Shown here piece by piece: positions 33,660 to 41,739 of a stretch of 64,000 bases of DNA. Under the pieces are notes generated by a model. That model had not been told where the DNA came from. It saw only the letters and a list, made by a program, of their open reading frames with translations, and made no database searches. Origin of the DNA: Rhodococcus antarcticus. GTDB taxonomy: Bacteria > Actinomycetota > Actinomycetes > Mycobacteriales > Mycobacteriaceae. Both the position numbers and the translations under genes were made by a program. Every line of letters begins with the position of its first letter. Position 1 is the stretch's first letter. The stretch spans positions 3,472,001-3,536,000 of the forward strand of contig NZ_CP110615.1 of the NCBI RefSeq assembly GCF_026153295.1, read 5' to 3'.

Positions 33660-34109
33660 TCACCCTCTCCCGTCCACCAGGTCGTCGACGACCTTGGTGA
33701 TCCGGCGCGCTCGGGTGCCGGCGGCCTTCGCCCCCTCCACTGCGAGGGTGTGCCGACGCCGGTTGCTGTAGGACAGGGCGTCGAAGGCGGTCCGGGCCGC
33801 TGGAGCGGCGTCCAGGGCCGCGGCGAGGTCACCGGGCACCACGAGGACCCGGGGCGCGGTGTCCACGACGAGGTCCACCAGGACCTCCTGCCCCGCCTCG
33901 ATCCCGGCCGCGGCCCGGTGCTCGGCGCTGACGGGCACCATGAACTTCCCGTTCATGCTCGCCACCGTGCTGGGGTAGCTGTGCCCGCCGTTGAGCGTGA
34001 CCGTCACTGCAGGCTTGCGGCTCGAACCGAGGGCCTCGACCACATCCGGGGGCACCTCGATGCCGGTGGCGGTCGTGCGGGCGAGCAGCAGCACGGTGCG
34101 GAACTCCAT
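33660..34109 (-). CDS. YdeI/OmdA-family protein with DUF1905 domain
   Basis: 149 residues from ATG 34109. N-terminal DUF1905 barrel (1-85: TGIEVPPDVVEALGSSRKPA, YPSTVASMNGKFMVPVS) and C-terminal bacteriocin-protection/OmdA segment (FDALSYSNRRRHTLAVEGAK, RARRITKVVDDL). This two-part arrangement is common in actinomycetes. Role unknown. Stands alone, at the left edge of the Cys-rich/HprK locus. Confidence 0.88.
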   Translation of the reverse strand: MEFRTVLLLARTTATGIEVPPDVVEALGSSRKPAVTVTLNGGHSYPSTVASMNGKFMVPVSAEHRAAAGIEAGQEVLVDLVVDTAPRVLVVPGDLAAALDAAPAARTAFDALSYSNRRRHTLAVEGAKAAGTRARRITKVVDDLVDGRG

Positions 34110-34363
34110 GCCGCGGTCCTCCCCCGGGGCGCACCGACCTGACCAGGTGCGAGAAGGGGACGTTCACCGGCGAAGGGACACCCGGGGCTCCGCACCGAGA
34201 GCATGCCGGGTGAGTACCCCCGACCCCCGGTCGGCTCGCGCTGACGATCGCCCGGCTCCCCGGGCCCTCAGCGGACCTTCAGCCTCGGCGAGGCACAGTG
34301 ACGAGCAAGCCTTCGTCTCCAGCTCCCCCTTGGAGCTCCCTCACCCCCCTGGAGACCGTCTCG

Positions 34364-35020
34364 ATGAGCGTCCCGCACACCACCGCGGCCCTGGCCCTCG
34401 ACGGGTCCCAGATCGACGGATCCCTCTACCTCCAGGTCACCACCTTCGCCCGCGACACCCCCTGGCTCAACGGCACCCTCAACGCCTACTCCAGCTACGG
34501 GATCGGCGTGTTCGTGCTGCTCATCGCGGCGGCCTGGTGGATGGCGCGCCGCGCGAGCACCACCACGATGACCGCCGCCCTGGCCGTCCCCGTCGCCGCC
34601 GTCCTCTCCTACGTGGTCGACGCCCTCGTCAAGGTCGCCGTCGCCGAACCCCGCCCCTGCTTCGCCTACCCCACCGCCTTCGTCCTGGAGGACTGCCCCG
34701 CACCCAGCGACTACGCGTTCCCCAGCAACCACTCCGTGGTGGTCGCTGCCATGACCGTCGCCCTCGTCCTCGTCAGCCGCCGCCTGGCCCTGGTCGCGGC
34801 CGTGGCGGCCGCGGTCATGGGGTTCTCCCGCGTCTACGTCGGCGCCCACTACCCCCACGACGTCCTCGCCGGACTGCTCATCGGCGCGGTCGTCGGCTAC
34901 GTCGTCGCGGTGGCCGCGCGCCGATACGCCACCCCGCTGGTCGACAGGCTCAGCACGACCCGGCTGCGCCCCCTGCTCACCACGGGGGCCGGACCACAAG
35001 CGGACAGCCAGCCGCGGTAG
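34364..35020 (+). CDS. PAP2-family membrane phosphatase
   Basis: 218 residues; ATG 34364 follows GGAG at 9 bases. The three acid-phosphatase motifs are intact: KVAVAEPRPC, FPSNHSV and SRVYVGAHYPHDV, within five to six membrane helices. Probably dephosphorylates a lipid such as undecaprenyl pyrophosphate or phosphatidate on the outer face of the membrane. Upstream of the Cys-rich protein gene by about 295 bases; no evidence of co-transcription. Confidence 0.9.
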   Translation: MSVPHTTAALALDGSQIDGSLYLQVTTFARDTPWLNGTLNAYSSYGIGVFVLLIAAAWWMARRASTTTMTAALAVPVAAVLSYVVDALVKVAVAEPRPCFAYPTAFVLEDCPAPSDYAFPSNHSVVVAAMTVALVLVSRRLALVAAVAAAVMGFSRVYVGAHYPHDVLAGLLIGAVVGYVVAVAARRYATPLVDRLSTTRLRPLLTTGAGPQADSQPR

Positions 35021-35315
35021 CGCGCACGGACGTGTCCAGGACGACCTTCGCCGCAGCATGCTGCCGTGGGTCGTGCTGGGACCGTGGACGTCACGGGCTC
35101 GGGCTTCGCTACGCCGACGTTGTCCTCGGGCAGCTCCTCCGAGGGGACGAACGCGCACACCAGCTGCATCTCCTCCTCCTCTACCCACTCTGGGTGTCCA
35201 GTTGCCCTACCGCGTTGGGTCACGATGGGTTATGGTCAGCATCTACATCACCCTAAGTTACCGACTCCGCGCCAAGGCACACACCGATGTCGCGCCAAGA
35301 CACTGAGGACTCGCC

Positions 35316-35903
35316 GTGGACACCTGGTTCGACTCTCACGCCAAGCGCGCTTCCACCCGAGTGGGCGAAGTGGCCCCCTCCACCCTCAACCGTCGGCGCT
35401 TCCTCGCCCGGACCGCGGTCGTCGGCGGTGTGGCCTGGACGGCTCCCACGATCTTGTCCGCCTCGCCGGCCTGGGCGGGCATCTCGATGTGCCCGCCCGG
35501 CGTCACGTACTGCGGCGTGACGTGTTGCACTACAGCACTTCCTTGTGACACGACTTTAGGCGCCCCGACGTGCTGCAATACGCAATATTGCCCCAATACT
35601 CCCACTACGTGCTGTCAAGATGCCCCTTCGGGTGGTTCTGGATCACCTCAGATTTCGTGTAGCAGCTCCGGAGCGTGCCCTGGTACGTTGGGAGGATTTT
35701 GCTTGAACAGTGGCCAAGGGAGTGGGGGGTGCTTTACCGGTTCCCAGCACTGCAACAATCCAGGACCACAGCAAAGAGGCATCTGCGGCGGTACCGGGGC
35801 AAGTTGTACCGGTGATAGCGATTGCGTTTCCAATATCTGCAACGGCGATGCACAGCACCCACCGGTAGTACCGGTGGGACAGAGGACCTGCGCCGCCGCC
35901 TAG
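35316..35903 (+). CDS. Tat-exported cysteine-rich protein
   Basis: 195 residues from GTG 35316. An unusually long Tat signal: NRRRFLARTAVVGGVAWTAP near residues 25-45, cleavage after SPAWA near 53. The mature part (about 140 residues) has about 20 cysteines, often as CC or CxxxxxC (TYCGVTCC, TPTTCCQ, DSDCVSNICNG), and is Gly/Ser/Thr/Pro-rich. The arrangement recalls MauA-like Tat proteins with many disulfides but no MauA cofactor residues are identifiable. From about 35520 to 35870 the DNA is clearly less GC-rich and uses rare codons. First gene of the HprK/PqqD/MauE locus; probably its substrate. Confidence 0.85.
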   Translation: MDTWFDSHAKRASTRVGEVAPSTLNRRRFLARTAVVGGVAWTAPTILSASPAWAGISMCPPGVTYCGVTCCTTALPCDTTLGAPTCCNTQYCPNTPTTCCQDAPSGGSGSPQISCSSSGACPGTLGGFCLNSGQGSGGCFTGSQHCNNPGPQQRGICGGTGASCTGDSDCVSNICNGDAQHPPVVPVGQRTCAAA

Positions 35904-35955
35904 CCGGGAAAGTTAGGGATTGCTCTTCGGGCTCCGAGTCGCAAATGATGTGCGC

Positions 35956-36840
35956 ATGAGCCCGACCCCGCCCACAGGCTCCTCGGCGCCCGTAAGCAGA
36001 CGCGGAGGCGGGGAGCGCGTGGTGTCATCGTCGGCGTGGAGCGCACTCGGTCAACGCTTCACCGTCTCAGGCGGCACCCCTGCTGCGGACGACTCGCTCG
36101 CCCTGCTCCTCGGCGGTCTCGACCCCTCCCCTGCGACGGAGGGAGACGAGCGCTTCGAGCTCACCCGCGCGGAGACGGTCGCGATTGATACCGGGTTGCC
36201 CGTCACCGACGTCCTCACCGGCTTGGTGGGGTCGATCAACCACGCAGCGCTGGACGGCGGCGAGGGCAACCTGCTTCTGCACGCGGCCGCCGTCGCACGA
36301 CCCGACGGGGGATGCCTGGTCCTCTGCGGCGCGTCCGGTAGCGGTAAGAGCACGCTGACCGCAGCCCTGGTCGCGGGGGGCCTGGGCTACGTCACCGACG
36401 AGACGGTGTGCCTCGACCCGGTCTCGCTGCGCATCACCCCGTACCGCAAGCCGCTCTCGCTCAAGGTCGGTGCGCAGCAGCACCTCCCGCACCTGGCGCC
36501 CAGCGCCGAGCTGCCCGTACCTCACGAGGAGGGCAGCGCCTGGCTCGTGGCTCCGAGCCGGCTCGGCCCCTACCCAGATCCCCCGGAGCGGCTGCACCCG
36601 GACCTCGTCGTCTTCCTCACTTGGTCCACCGCGCACCCCCCGGGCGTCCGTGACCTCACTACCGGTGAGACCGCATTCCTGGCCGGCCGGAACAGCTCAC
36701 GCCTCGCGGTCACCAAGGGCGGTCCACTGACTGCGCTGGCCCGGCTGGGGCACCAGGTTCCGGGGTTTCGGATGCACCACCACGACTCCGACTCCGCGGC
36801 CGCCGCGGTGCACGACCTGTGGAGCGAGGTGGCGCGGTGA
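35956..36840 (+). CDS. HPr-kinase-like P-loop protein
   Basis: 294 residues from ATG 35956; earlier in-frame starts (35920, 35950) exist and no strong ribosome site decides. P-loop VLCGASGSGKSTLTAALVAG near 122-140, followed by YVTDETVCLDPVSLRITPYR KPLSL, the pattern of HprK-related kinases found beside PqqD-like chaperones. The N-terminal region lacks the HPr(Ser) N-domain. In lasso-peptide clusters such homologues phosphorylate the precursor peptide. Overlaps the PqqD-like gene by four bases. Confidence 0.85.
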   Translation: MSPTPPTGSSAPVSRRGGGERVVSSSAWSALGQRFTVSGGTPAADDSLALLLGGLDPSPATEGDERFELTRAETVAIDTGLPVTDVLTGLVGSINHAALDGGEGNLLLHAAAVARPDGGCLVLCGASGSGKSTLTAALVAGGLGYVTDETVCLDPVSLRITPYRKPLSLKVGAQQHLPHLAPSAELPVPHEEGSAWLVAPSRLGPYPDPPERLHPDLVVFLTWSTAHPPGVRDLTTGETAFLAGRNSSRLAVTKGGPLTALARLGHQVPGFRMHHHDSDSAAAAVHDLWSEVAR

Positions 36841-37385
36841 CCGGACGCCGGCACCTCGTGCGCGCCGAGGGGGTGGACGACGTGGAGCTCGACGACGAGG
36901 TGCTGCTGTGGAGCGGCACCGAGCTGCACCTGCTCTCCGGGGGCGCGGCCCCGGTCTGGCGTGCGACCGACGGGGTGAGCACGCTCGACGAGATCATCAC
37001 CGCAACGGCGAACTCGGCAGGGGTCGACCGCGCGGTGGTCGAACCGGAGACCGTCGACGTCATCGACCGGCTGCAGCGTGCCGGACTGGTCGAGGAGCAC
37101 CCCGGATCGCCCGGTCCGCGGTGGACCGTGCCCCCCGGGACCGGGTGGGTACGCGACGGAGACGTCGTCGTAGTGTCCCGGCACGGGTCCGGTGCGCGGG
37201 ATGCCCTGTCACCCACCGCCGCCCGCATCTTCGAGCTCGCCTGGTCAGGACTTGGGCTCGGGGACCTCGTGGACACCGTGGCGGCGGAGTTCCGCGACGC
37301 CCCACCCCACCTCGAGGACGCCGTGACCGCGCTGCTGGCCCAGCTCGAGGCGGGCGGGTACCTGCGACGGACGGGGACGCAGTGA
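36837..37385 (+). CDS. PqqD-like protein with two tandem PqqD-type domains
   Basis: 182 residues from GTG 36837 (GTGA overlap with the kinase stop). The first PqqD-like unit spans about 5-80 (DDEVLLWSGTELHLLSGGAA, VWRATDGVSTLDEIITA, DVIDRLQRAGLVEE), the second about 100-178 (VVVSRHGSGARDALSPTAAR IFELAWSG, HLEDAVTALLAQLEAGGYLRR). PqqD domains bind leader peptides and present them to modifying enzymes. A double form suggests two leader sites, or one site and one degenerate copy. Confidence 0.8.
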   Translation: MTGRRHLVRAEGVDDVELDDEVLLWSGTELHLLSGGAAPVWRATDGVSTLDEIITATANSAGVDRAVVEPETVDVIDRLQRAGLVEEHPGSPGPRWTVPPGTGWVRDGDVVVVSRHGSGARDALSPTAARIFELAWSGLGLGDLVDTVAAEFRDAPPHLEDAVTALLAQLEAGGYLRRTGTQ

Positions 37386-37510
37386 GCCCCGTCGTGGACC
37401 ACCCCTGCTACATCTCCCTCAAACCCTGCGCCACGGTAGCGACCGGGAGAGGCCCGGCCGACCTCGTGGGTTCGGCACCCGACCACGGCACTCCCTGTCC
37501 ACCGCGGTGA
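37382..37510 (+). CDS. 42-residue ORF, candidate small peptide
   Basis: GTG 37382 overlaps the PqqD-like stop as GTGA, exactly as the two upstream genes are joined. The product begins MSPVVDHPCYISLKPCATVA and ends HGTPCPPR, with three cysteines. No match to a known precursor family is recalled. It may be a real coupled small protein, a substrate of the locus, or chance; the short length gives little statistical support. Confidence 0.4.
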   Translation: MSPVVDHPCYISLKPCATVATGRGPADLVGSAPDHGTPCPPR

Positions 37511-37547
37511 TCGACGGTGTCCGCCGCGGTGATCTACGGTCGCGCTG

Positions 37548-38492
37548 ATGAACGACGAACCACCGGTGCTCGACCCCCGGACCTCGGCCGAGTTGGCCCA
37601 CGCCGAGATCGCGCACCTGCTCGCCCTGGCGGGCGTGCCGACGCTGGCCATCAAGGGCCCCACCGTCGCCCTGTGGCTCTACCCCGACGACACGCGCAGC
37701 TGGGGTGACGCCGACGTCTGGCTCCCCCCGCACCGGATGGACGACGCGGTGGCCGCGCTGGGGGGCCACGGGTTCACCGAGGTGCACCCCGGAGTCGACC
37801 ACCACACCAGCGAGGACCACGCCGTGGTGCTGCAGCGCCCGGTGGCGACCACGGGGGGCGGCGAGGTCGACCTGCACCACCGCTTCCCCGGTGCCGACGC
37901 CGATCCCGAACGGGTCTTCGCCGTGCTGTGGGGGCGTCGGGAGCGGACCGCCCTCGGGCACACCCCGGTGTGGGTGCCCGACCGGAGCACGCGGGCGCTG
38001 CTGGTGGTGCTCAACTCGGCCCGCACCACCGGAGTCGCCCAGGCCGAGGAGGACCTCCGCCGGGTGGTCGCGCCGGACGACCCCGGTGGACTGCCCGGGG
38101 TGGACTGGGAGGACGTCGTCGACCTCGCGGTGCGGGTGGGGGCGCTCCCCGCGCTGCGCGCCGGGCTGGACCTCGACCCCGGCGGCGCGCGGGTGGTGGC
38201 CTCGATCCCCAGGCTCGGCGCGGCGACTGCGTCGCGAGAGTGGTCGTTGCGGTCGTCCGGGGCGTCCCGGACGGCGGTGCGCCTCGCCGAGCTGCGACGG
38301 GTACCGCCCCGCGAGCGAGCACGTCGGTTGGTCCGCTGGGTGGTGCCGCACCCGGCCGTGATGCGCATGCGCGACCCGCGCACCGTGCGCGGCCGTGGCG
38401 CGCTGCTGGCGGGGTACCTGCGGCGCCTCGGGCAGGGCGCCAGGGAGCTGCCGACCGCGCTCGGGGAGCTCCGACGCGTCCGGCGCCGGTAG
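37548..38492 (+). CDS. Nucleotidyltransferase-fold family protein (NTP_transf_5-like)
   Basis: 314 residues from ATG 37548. The core is LALAGVPTLAIKGPTVALWL followed by TRSWGDADVWLPPHRMDDAV AAL and VDLHHRF near 95-100: the KGP and D-x-D-like motifs of the nucleotidyltransferase family (PF14907) that accompanies HprK-like and PqqD-like genes. The C-terminal half is Arg-rich. It probably attaches a nucleotide or is a degenerate relative; the acceptor is unknown. Confidence 0.8.
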   Translation: MNDEPPVLDPRTSAELAHAEIAHLLALAGVPTLAIKGPTVALWLYPDDTRSWGDADVWLPPHRMDDAVAALGGHGFTEVHPGVDHHTSEDHAVVLQRPVATTGGGEVDLHHRFPGADADPERVFAVLWGRRERTALGHTPVWVPDRSTRALLVVLNSARTTGVAQAEEDLRRVVAPDDPGGLPGVDWEDVVDLAVRVGALPALRAGLDLDPGGARVVASIPRLGAATASREWSLRSSGASRTAVRLAELRRVPPRERARRLVRWVVPHPAVMRMRDPRTVRGRGALLAGYLRRLGQGARELPTALGELRRVRRR

Positions 38493-38525
38493 CTGGTGGC
38501 ACGGCGAGCCCGTACCTGAGACACA

Positions 38526-39986
38526 ATGGAGCCCATGACACTGTTGGTCCTCGTCGCGCGGCTGGTCCTCGCCGCCGTCTTCGTCACCTCCGGCGTGGCC
38601 AAGCTGCGCGACCAGGCCGGGTCCCGGACCGCGGTCGCGGACTTCGGCGTCCCGGCAGCGCTCGTGCCGCTGGTGACGGTCGCGCTGCCCGTCGTGGAGC
38701 TGCTGGCTGCCGTGCTGCTGCTGGCCGCGGACCCCGCCGCCCTCATCGGTGCGGTGCTGGTCCTGCTCATGCTGGCCGCGTTCACCACCGCGATCGTGGC
38801 GAACCTGGCGCGGGGCCGGCACCCGGAGTGCCACTGCTTCGGCCAGGTCAACTCCGGGCCCACGGGGTGGTCCTCGGTGGCCCGCAACCTCGCCCTGGCC
38901 GTGGTCGCGGTGGTCGTGCTGCTCCCCGGCGCTGGTCGGCCGCCGTGGGTCGGGGCGGTCGTCGCCGGCTACCGGGGCGATCAGCTCGTGCTCGGCCTGC
39001 TCGTCGCCGCCCTCGCCCTCGCCGTGGTGGTGCTGGGCGTGCTGCTGCAGGCGCTGACCACACGCTACGGTCGGGTGCTGCTGAGGCTGGACGCCGTAGA
39101 GGACGCCCTGGCCGACGACGGGACACCACGTACGGCGCCCGGGTTCGAGCTTCCGGACCTGGAGGGCCGCCCGGTGAGCCTCGAGGGAGTGGTCGACGAC
39201 GGCACCTCGACGCTGGTCGTCTTCATCAGCCCCGGCTGCGCGCACTGTGGGGAGCTGATGCCCGACCTCGCCCGCTGGCAGTCCGCCGACGGCCCCGTGC
39301 GAACCCTCGTGGTCTCCGAGGGAACCGCTGAGGCGAACCAGAGCAAGGCAGTGGGCTCGCCGGGGCTGCAGATCCTGCTTCAGGCCGAGCGGGAGGTCAC
39401 CGAGGCCTACGGCATCAAGGGAACCCCCGGGGCGGTGCTGGTCGGACCGGACGGCTCCCTCGTCGGCCCCGCGGTCTACGGCGTCGACGCCATCCGGCAG
39501 AACCACGACTTCGTGCTCGCTGAGCTGACCGGGGACGGCACCGGTCACGGCCACGGCCACGGCCACGGCGACGGGTTGCTGCAGATCGAGCCGCGTCCCG
39601 TACGGGTGGGCGACACCGTTCCCCTGACCGCGCTGCGCGACGAGTCCGGTGACGGGGACGGTCCGGTCGGGGCCGAGGACGACGCCGTGCTGGTGTTCTG
39701 GGAGAGCACCTGCGGGTTCTGCCTGCAGATTGCCGGCGACCTGGCCGCCCACGGGGAGGACGGCCCGCTGGTGCTGGTCAGTGCCAGCGATGCCGCCGCC
39801 GTGCGAGGGGTCGGCATCGTGGCCCCGATCGCCCGGGACCCCGGCGGCGAGGTGGGGGCGGCAGTTCAGGTGCCCGGCACCCCGACGGCGGTGCGGGTGC
39901 GCGCGGGCGTGGTCAGCGAGCCGCCGGCCGTCGGGGGACCTGCGGTGATCGCACTGCTGAACCGCGTGGCGGTCGCGGTCGGATGA
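38526..39986 (+). CDS. MauE-like membrane domain fused to two thioredoxin-like domains
   Basis: 486 residues from ATG 38526. MauE/DoxX-type membrane part (about 5-185, at least four helices) with HPECHCFGQ near 98-106. Then a thioredoxin-like domain with SPGCAHCGEL (Cys near 237 and 240) and TPGAVLVGPDG, a His/Gly linker (GHGHGHGHG, near 340-348), and a second shorter thioredoxin-like domain with TCGFC (near 395-398) and VPGTPTAVRV. In methylamine dehydrogenase systems separate MauE and MauD form the disulfides of the Cys-rich MauA subunit. Here one polypeptide could pass electrons from an exported Cys-rich client to quinone. Confidence 0.88.
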   Translation: MEPMTLLVLVARLVLAAVFVTSGVAKLRDQAGSRTAVADFGVPAALVPLVTVALPVVELLAAVLLLAADPAALIGAVLVLLMLAAFTTAIVANLARGRHPECHCFGQVNSGPTGWSSVARNLALAVVAVVVLLPGAGRPPWVGAVVAGYRGDQLVLGLLVAALALAVVVLGVLLQALTTRYGRVLLRLDAVEDALADDGTPRTAPGFELPDLEGRPVSLEGVVDDGTSTLVVFISPGCAHCGELMPDLARWQSADGPVRTLVVSEGTAEANQSKAVGSPGLQILLQAEREVTEAYGIKGTPGAVLVGPDGSLVGPAVYGVDAIRQNHDFVLAELTGDGTGHGHGHGHGDGLLQIEPRPVRVGDTVPLTALRDESGDGDGPVGAEDDAVLVFWESTCGFCLQIAGDLAAHGEDGPLVLVSASDAAAVRGVGIVAPIARDPGGEVGAAVQVPGTPTAVRVRAGVVSEPPAVGGPAVIALLNRVAVAVG

Positions 39987-40152
39987 ACCGCAGCCACCCC
40001 TCGTAGGCGATCAGACCTCCGGAGGGGCCCCCTCGACAGCGCTCGGCGCACCGCGGCGGCACAATCTGGGCGGACCGACCCGGATGTCGGCGGCCCGGGC
40101 CGGGCTCCCGTCGTGGCGACCCTCCCCCGGCTGGGTGGACGCAGCGCTGCCA

Positions 40153-41562
40153 TCAGGCGCTTCCGGGCCGTCGCCTGCCTCGTGACTCCGGCCTGGCGCT
40201 GCGGACCTGCCTGCGGTGTGAACCAGCCAACGACTCCTGGCTGGTGTCATGGTTGTGGTACCCGGCATCAGTGTCGTCGTCACCGACCGCGACCACGCCC
40301 ACCACGTTCGCCTGCACCCGCTGAAGCGTGCTCAGGGTCGTGCGCAGGCTGTCGAACGTGGTCGTCCCGAGCCGGGTCACCACCACGGTGCCTTTGACCG
40401 CCACGCACACCTGACCCGCGTCGCTGACCGCCAGCGTCGGTGTGGTGTCGACGATGACGACGTCGTAGGACGCGGCGAGCTCGGCGATGACGGCGCGCAG
40501 CCGCTGCCCCTCGAGCAAGGCGCTGGGGTCACGGGGGCTGGGCCCCGACGTCACCACCGTGACACCCGTGGGGTGAGTACGGGCCACCTCTCCGAGGCTG
40601 AGCTCACCGGCGAGCACGTTCGAGAGCCCCGTGTCGTTGTGCAGCTCGAAGTGCTCGTGCAGCGTGGGTCGACGGAGGTCTGCATCGACCACCGCCACCT
40701 GATGGCCGGCCTGCGAGCAGACCACCGCCAGATTCATGGCCAGGGTCGACTTGCCCTCCCCCGCCAGCGAGCTGGTGATGGCGAGCGTCGACGGGAACCC
40801 GTCCAGCCCCGAGAACAGCAAGCTGGTACGGATCTTGCGGTAGGCCTCGGTCCGAGGGGAGTCCGGATGGCTCACCGCGGGCAGGTGAGCTCCCTGCAGC
40901 TGGTTGGGCACGACACCGAGAACCGTGACCTCCAGCCGGTCCTCCAGTCCCCTCGAGTCACGAATGCGCTGGTCGAGGCGCTCGCGCAGAACAGCCAGCA
41001 GCAGGCCGAGCACGAGCCCGAGCGCCAGCCCGATCGCGGTGTTCACCACCGGGTCCGGCGAGACAGGGGTCGCGGGAAGCGCAGCAGCGCGTAGGACCTT
41101 GAACGCGAGCGGGGCGCGCGACGAGAGCTGCTTGAGCTGGATCAAGGTGTCGGGGAGGGTGTCCGGGTACGCGTTCGCGACCGCCTGAGCTGCGGCCGCG
41201 GACGACGAGGTGACGGTGATGGTGATCGTCGCCGAACCCGGGGCCGTTGCGGCGCTCACGGCGACCGACGGGGACGTGGTGAGTGCGGCGGCGCCAATCG
41301 CCGCCTGGACCGCCGGCGGCGTCACCGCGATCTCCGAGTAAAAGGCCGCGATGTCCGGCAAGGTGGTGGTGTACGCCTTTGAGCTCGGTCCGGCCGGATC
41401 AGGTCCGAAGGATGTGAGCGCCACGAGGAGGTCGGTGGAGGCTCGGTACACCGTTGGCTGCAACGCGGTCACCACCGCGGAAGCCGCGAGAGCCGCCACG
41501 ACCACGATCAGCACGGTGCGCCAGCGGCGCCGCAGCACCTGGACGTAGTCACGCAGTTCCAC
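40153..41562 (-). CDS. Wzz/BY-kinase-type polysaccharide biosynthesis protein
   Basis: 469 residues from GTG 41562. Chain-length domain (1-195) with two membrane helices (about 15-37 and 172-192) and a Pro-rich end. A cytoplasmic ATPase domain follows: Walker A SLAGEGKSTLAMNLA near 265, Walker A' VAVVDADLRRP and Walker B DVVIVDTTPTL. The C-terminus has one Tyr (AGYHNHDTS) rather than a tyrosine cluster, so autophosphorylation may be limited. Controls length or export of a surface polysaccharide. Convergent with the MauE fusion gene. Confidence 0.9.
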   Translation of the reverse strand: MELRDYVQVLRRRWRTVLIVVVAALAASAVVTALQPTVYRASTDLLVALTSFGPDPAGPSSKAYTTTLPDIAAFYSEIAVTPPAVQAAIGAAALTTSPSVAVSAATAPGSATITITVTSSSAAAAQAVANAYPDTLPDTLIQLKQLSSRAPLAFKVLRAAALPATPVSPDPVVNTAIGLALGLVLGLLLAVLRERLDQRIRDSRGLEDRLEVTVLGVVPNQLQGAHLPAVSHPDSPRTEAYRKIRTSLLFSGLDGFPSTLAITSSLAGEGKSTLAMNLAVVCSQAGHQVAVVDADLRRPTLHEHFELHNDTGLSNVLAGELSLGEVARTHPTGVTVVTSGPSPRDPSALLEGQRLRAVIAELAASYDVVIVDTTPTLAVSDAGQVCVAVKGTVVVTRLGTTTFDSLRTTLSTLQRVQANVVGVVAVGDDDTDAGYHNHDTSQESLAGSHRRQVRSARPESRGRRRPGSA

Positions 41563-41739
41563 GAAGGCAGCCCCGGATCTCGAGGTGTGGCCCCACCCGG
41601 GCCGACGCACCGCGATGCTACCGGTGGACCCCTCACTGTGGACCGGGCTGAGTCTCAGCGGGCGCCGCGGCGGCGGAGCACGGCCAGGACGGTGCGCACG
41701 ACGATGAGCAGGTTCGCCGGCACCGAACCTGGTCCCGGC

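Noticed and set aside
32915-33700. 261-codon plus-strand frame in the 900-bp gap
   Set aside because: No GC3 bias, no start signal, no motifs; overlaps the 3' end of the OmdA gene.
34897-35223. Minus-strand frame containing CAFVPSEELPEDNVGVAKPE
   Set aside because: Runs into the PAP2 gene antisense and lacks a ribosome site.
37419-39752. 777-codon minus-strand frame opposite the MauE/NTase genes
   Set aside because: Shadow with His/Arg/Gln-rich low complexity.
35316-39986. Classification as a lasso-peptide cluster
   Set aside because: No asparagine-synthetase-like cyclase, transglutaminase-like B2 protease or ABC exporter is present.
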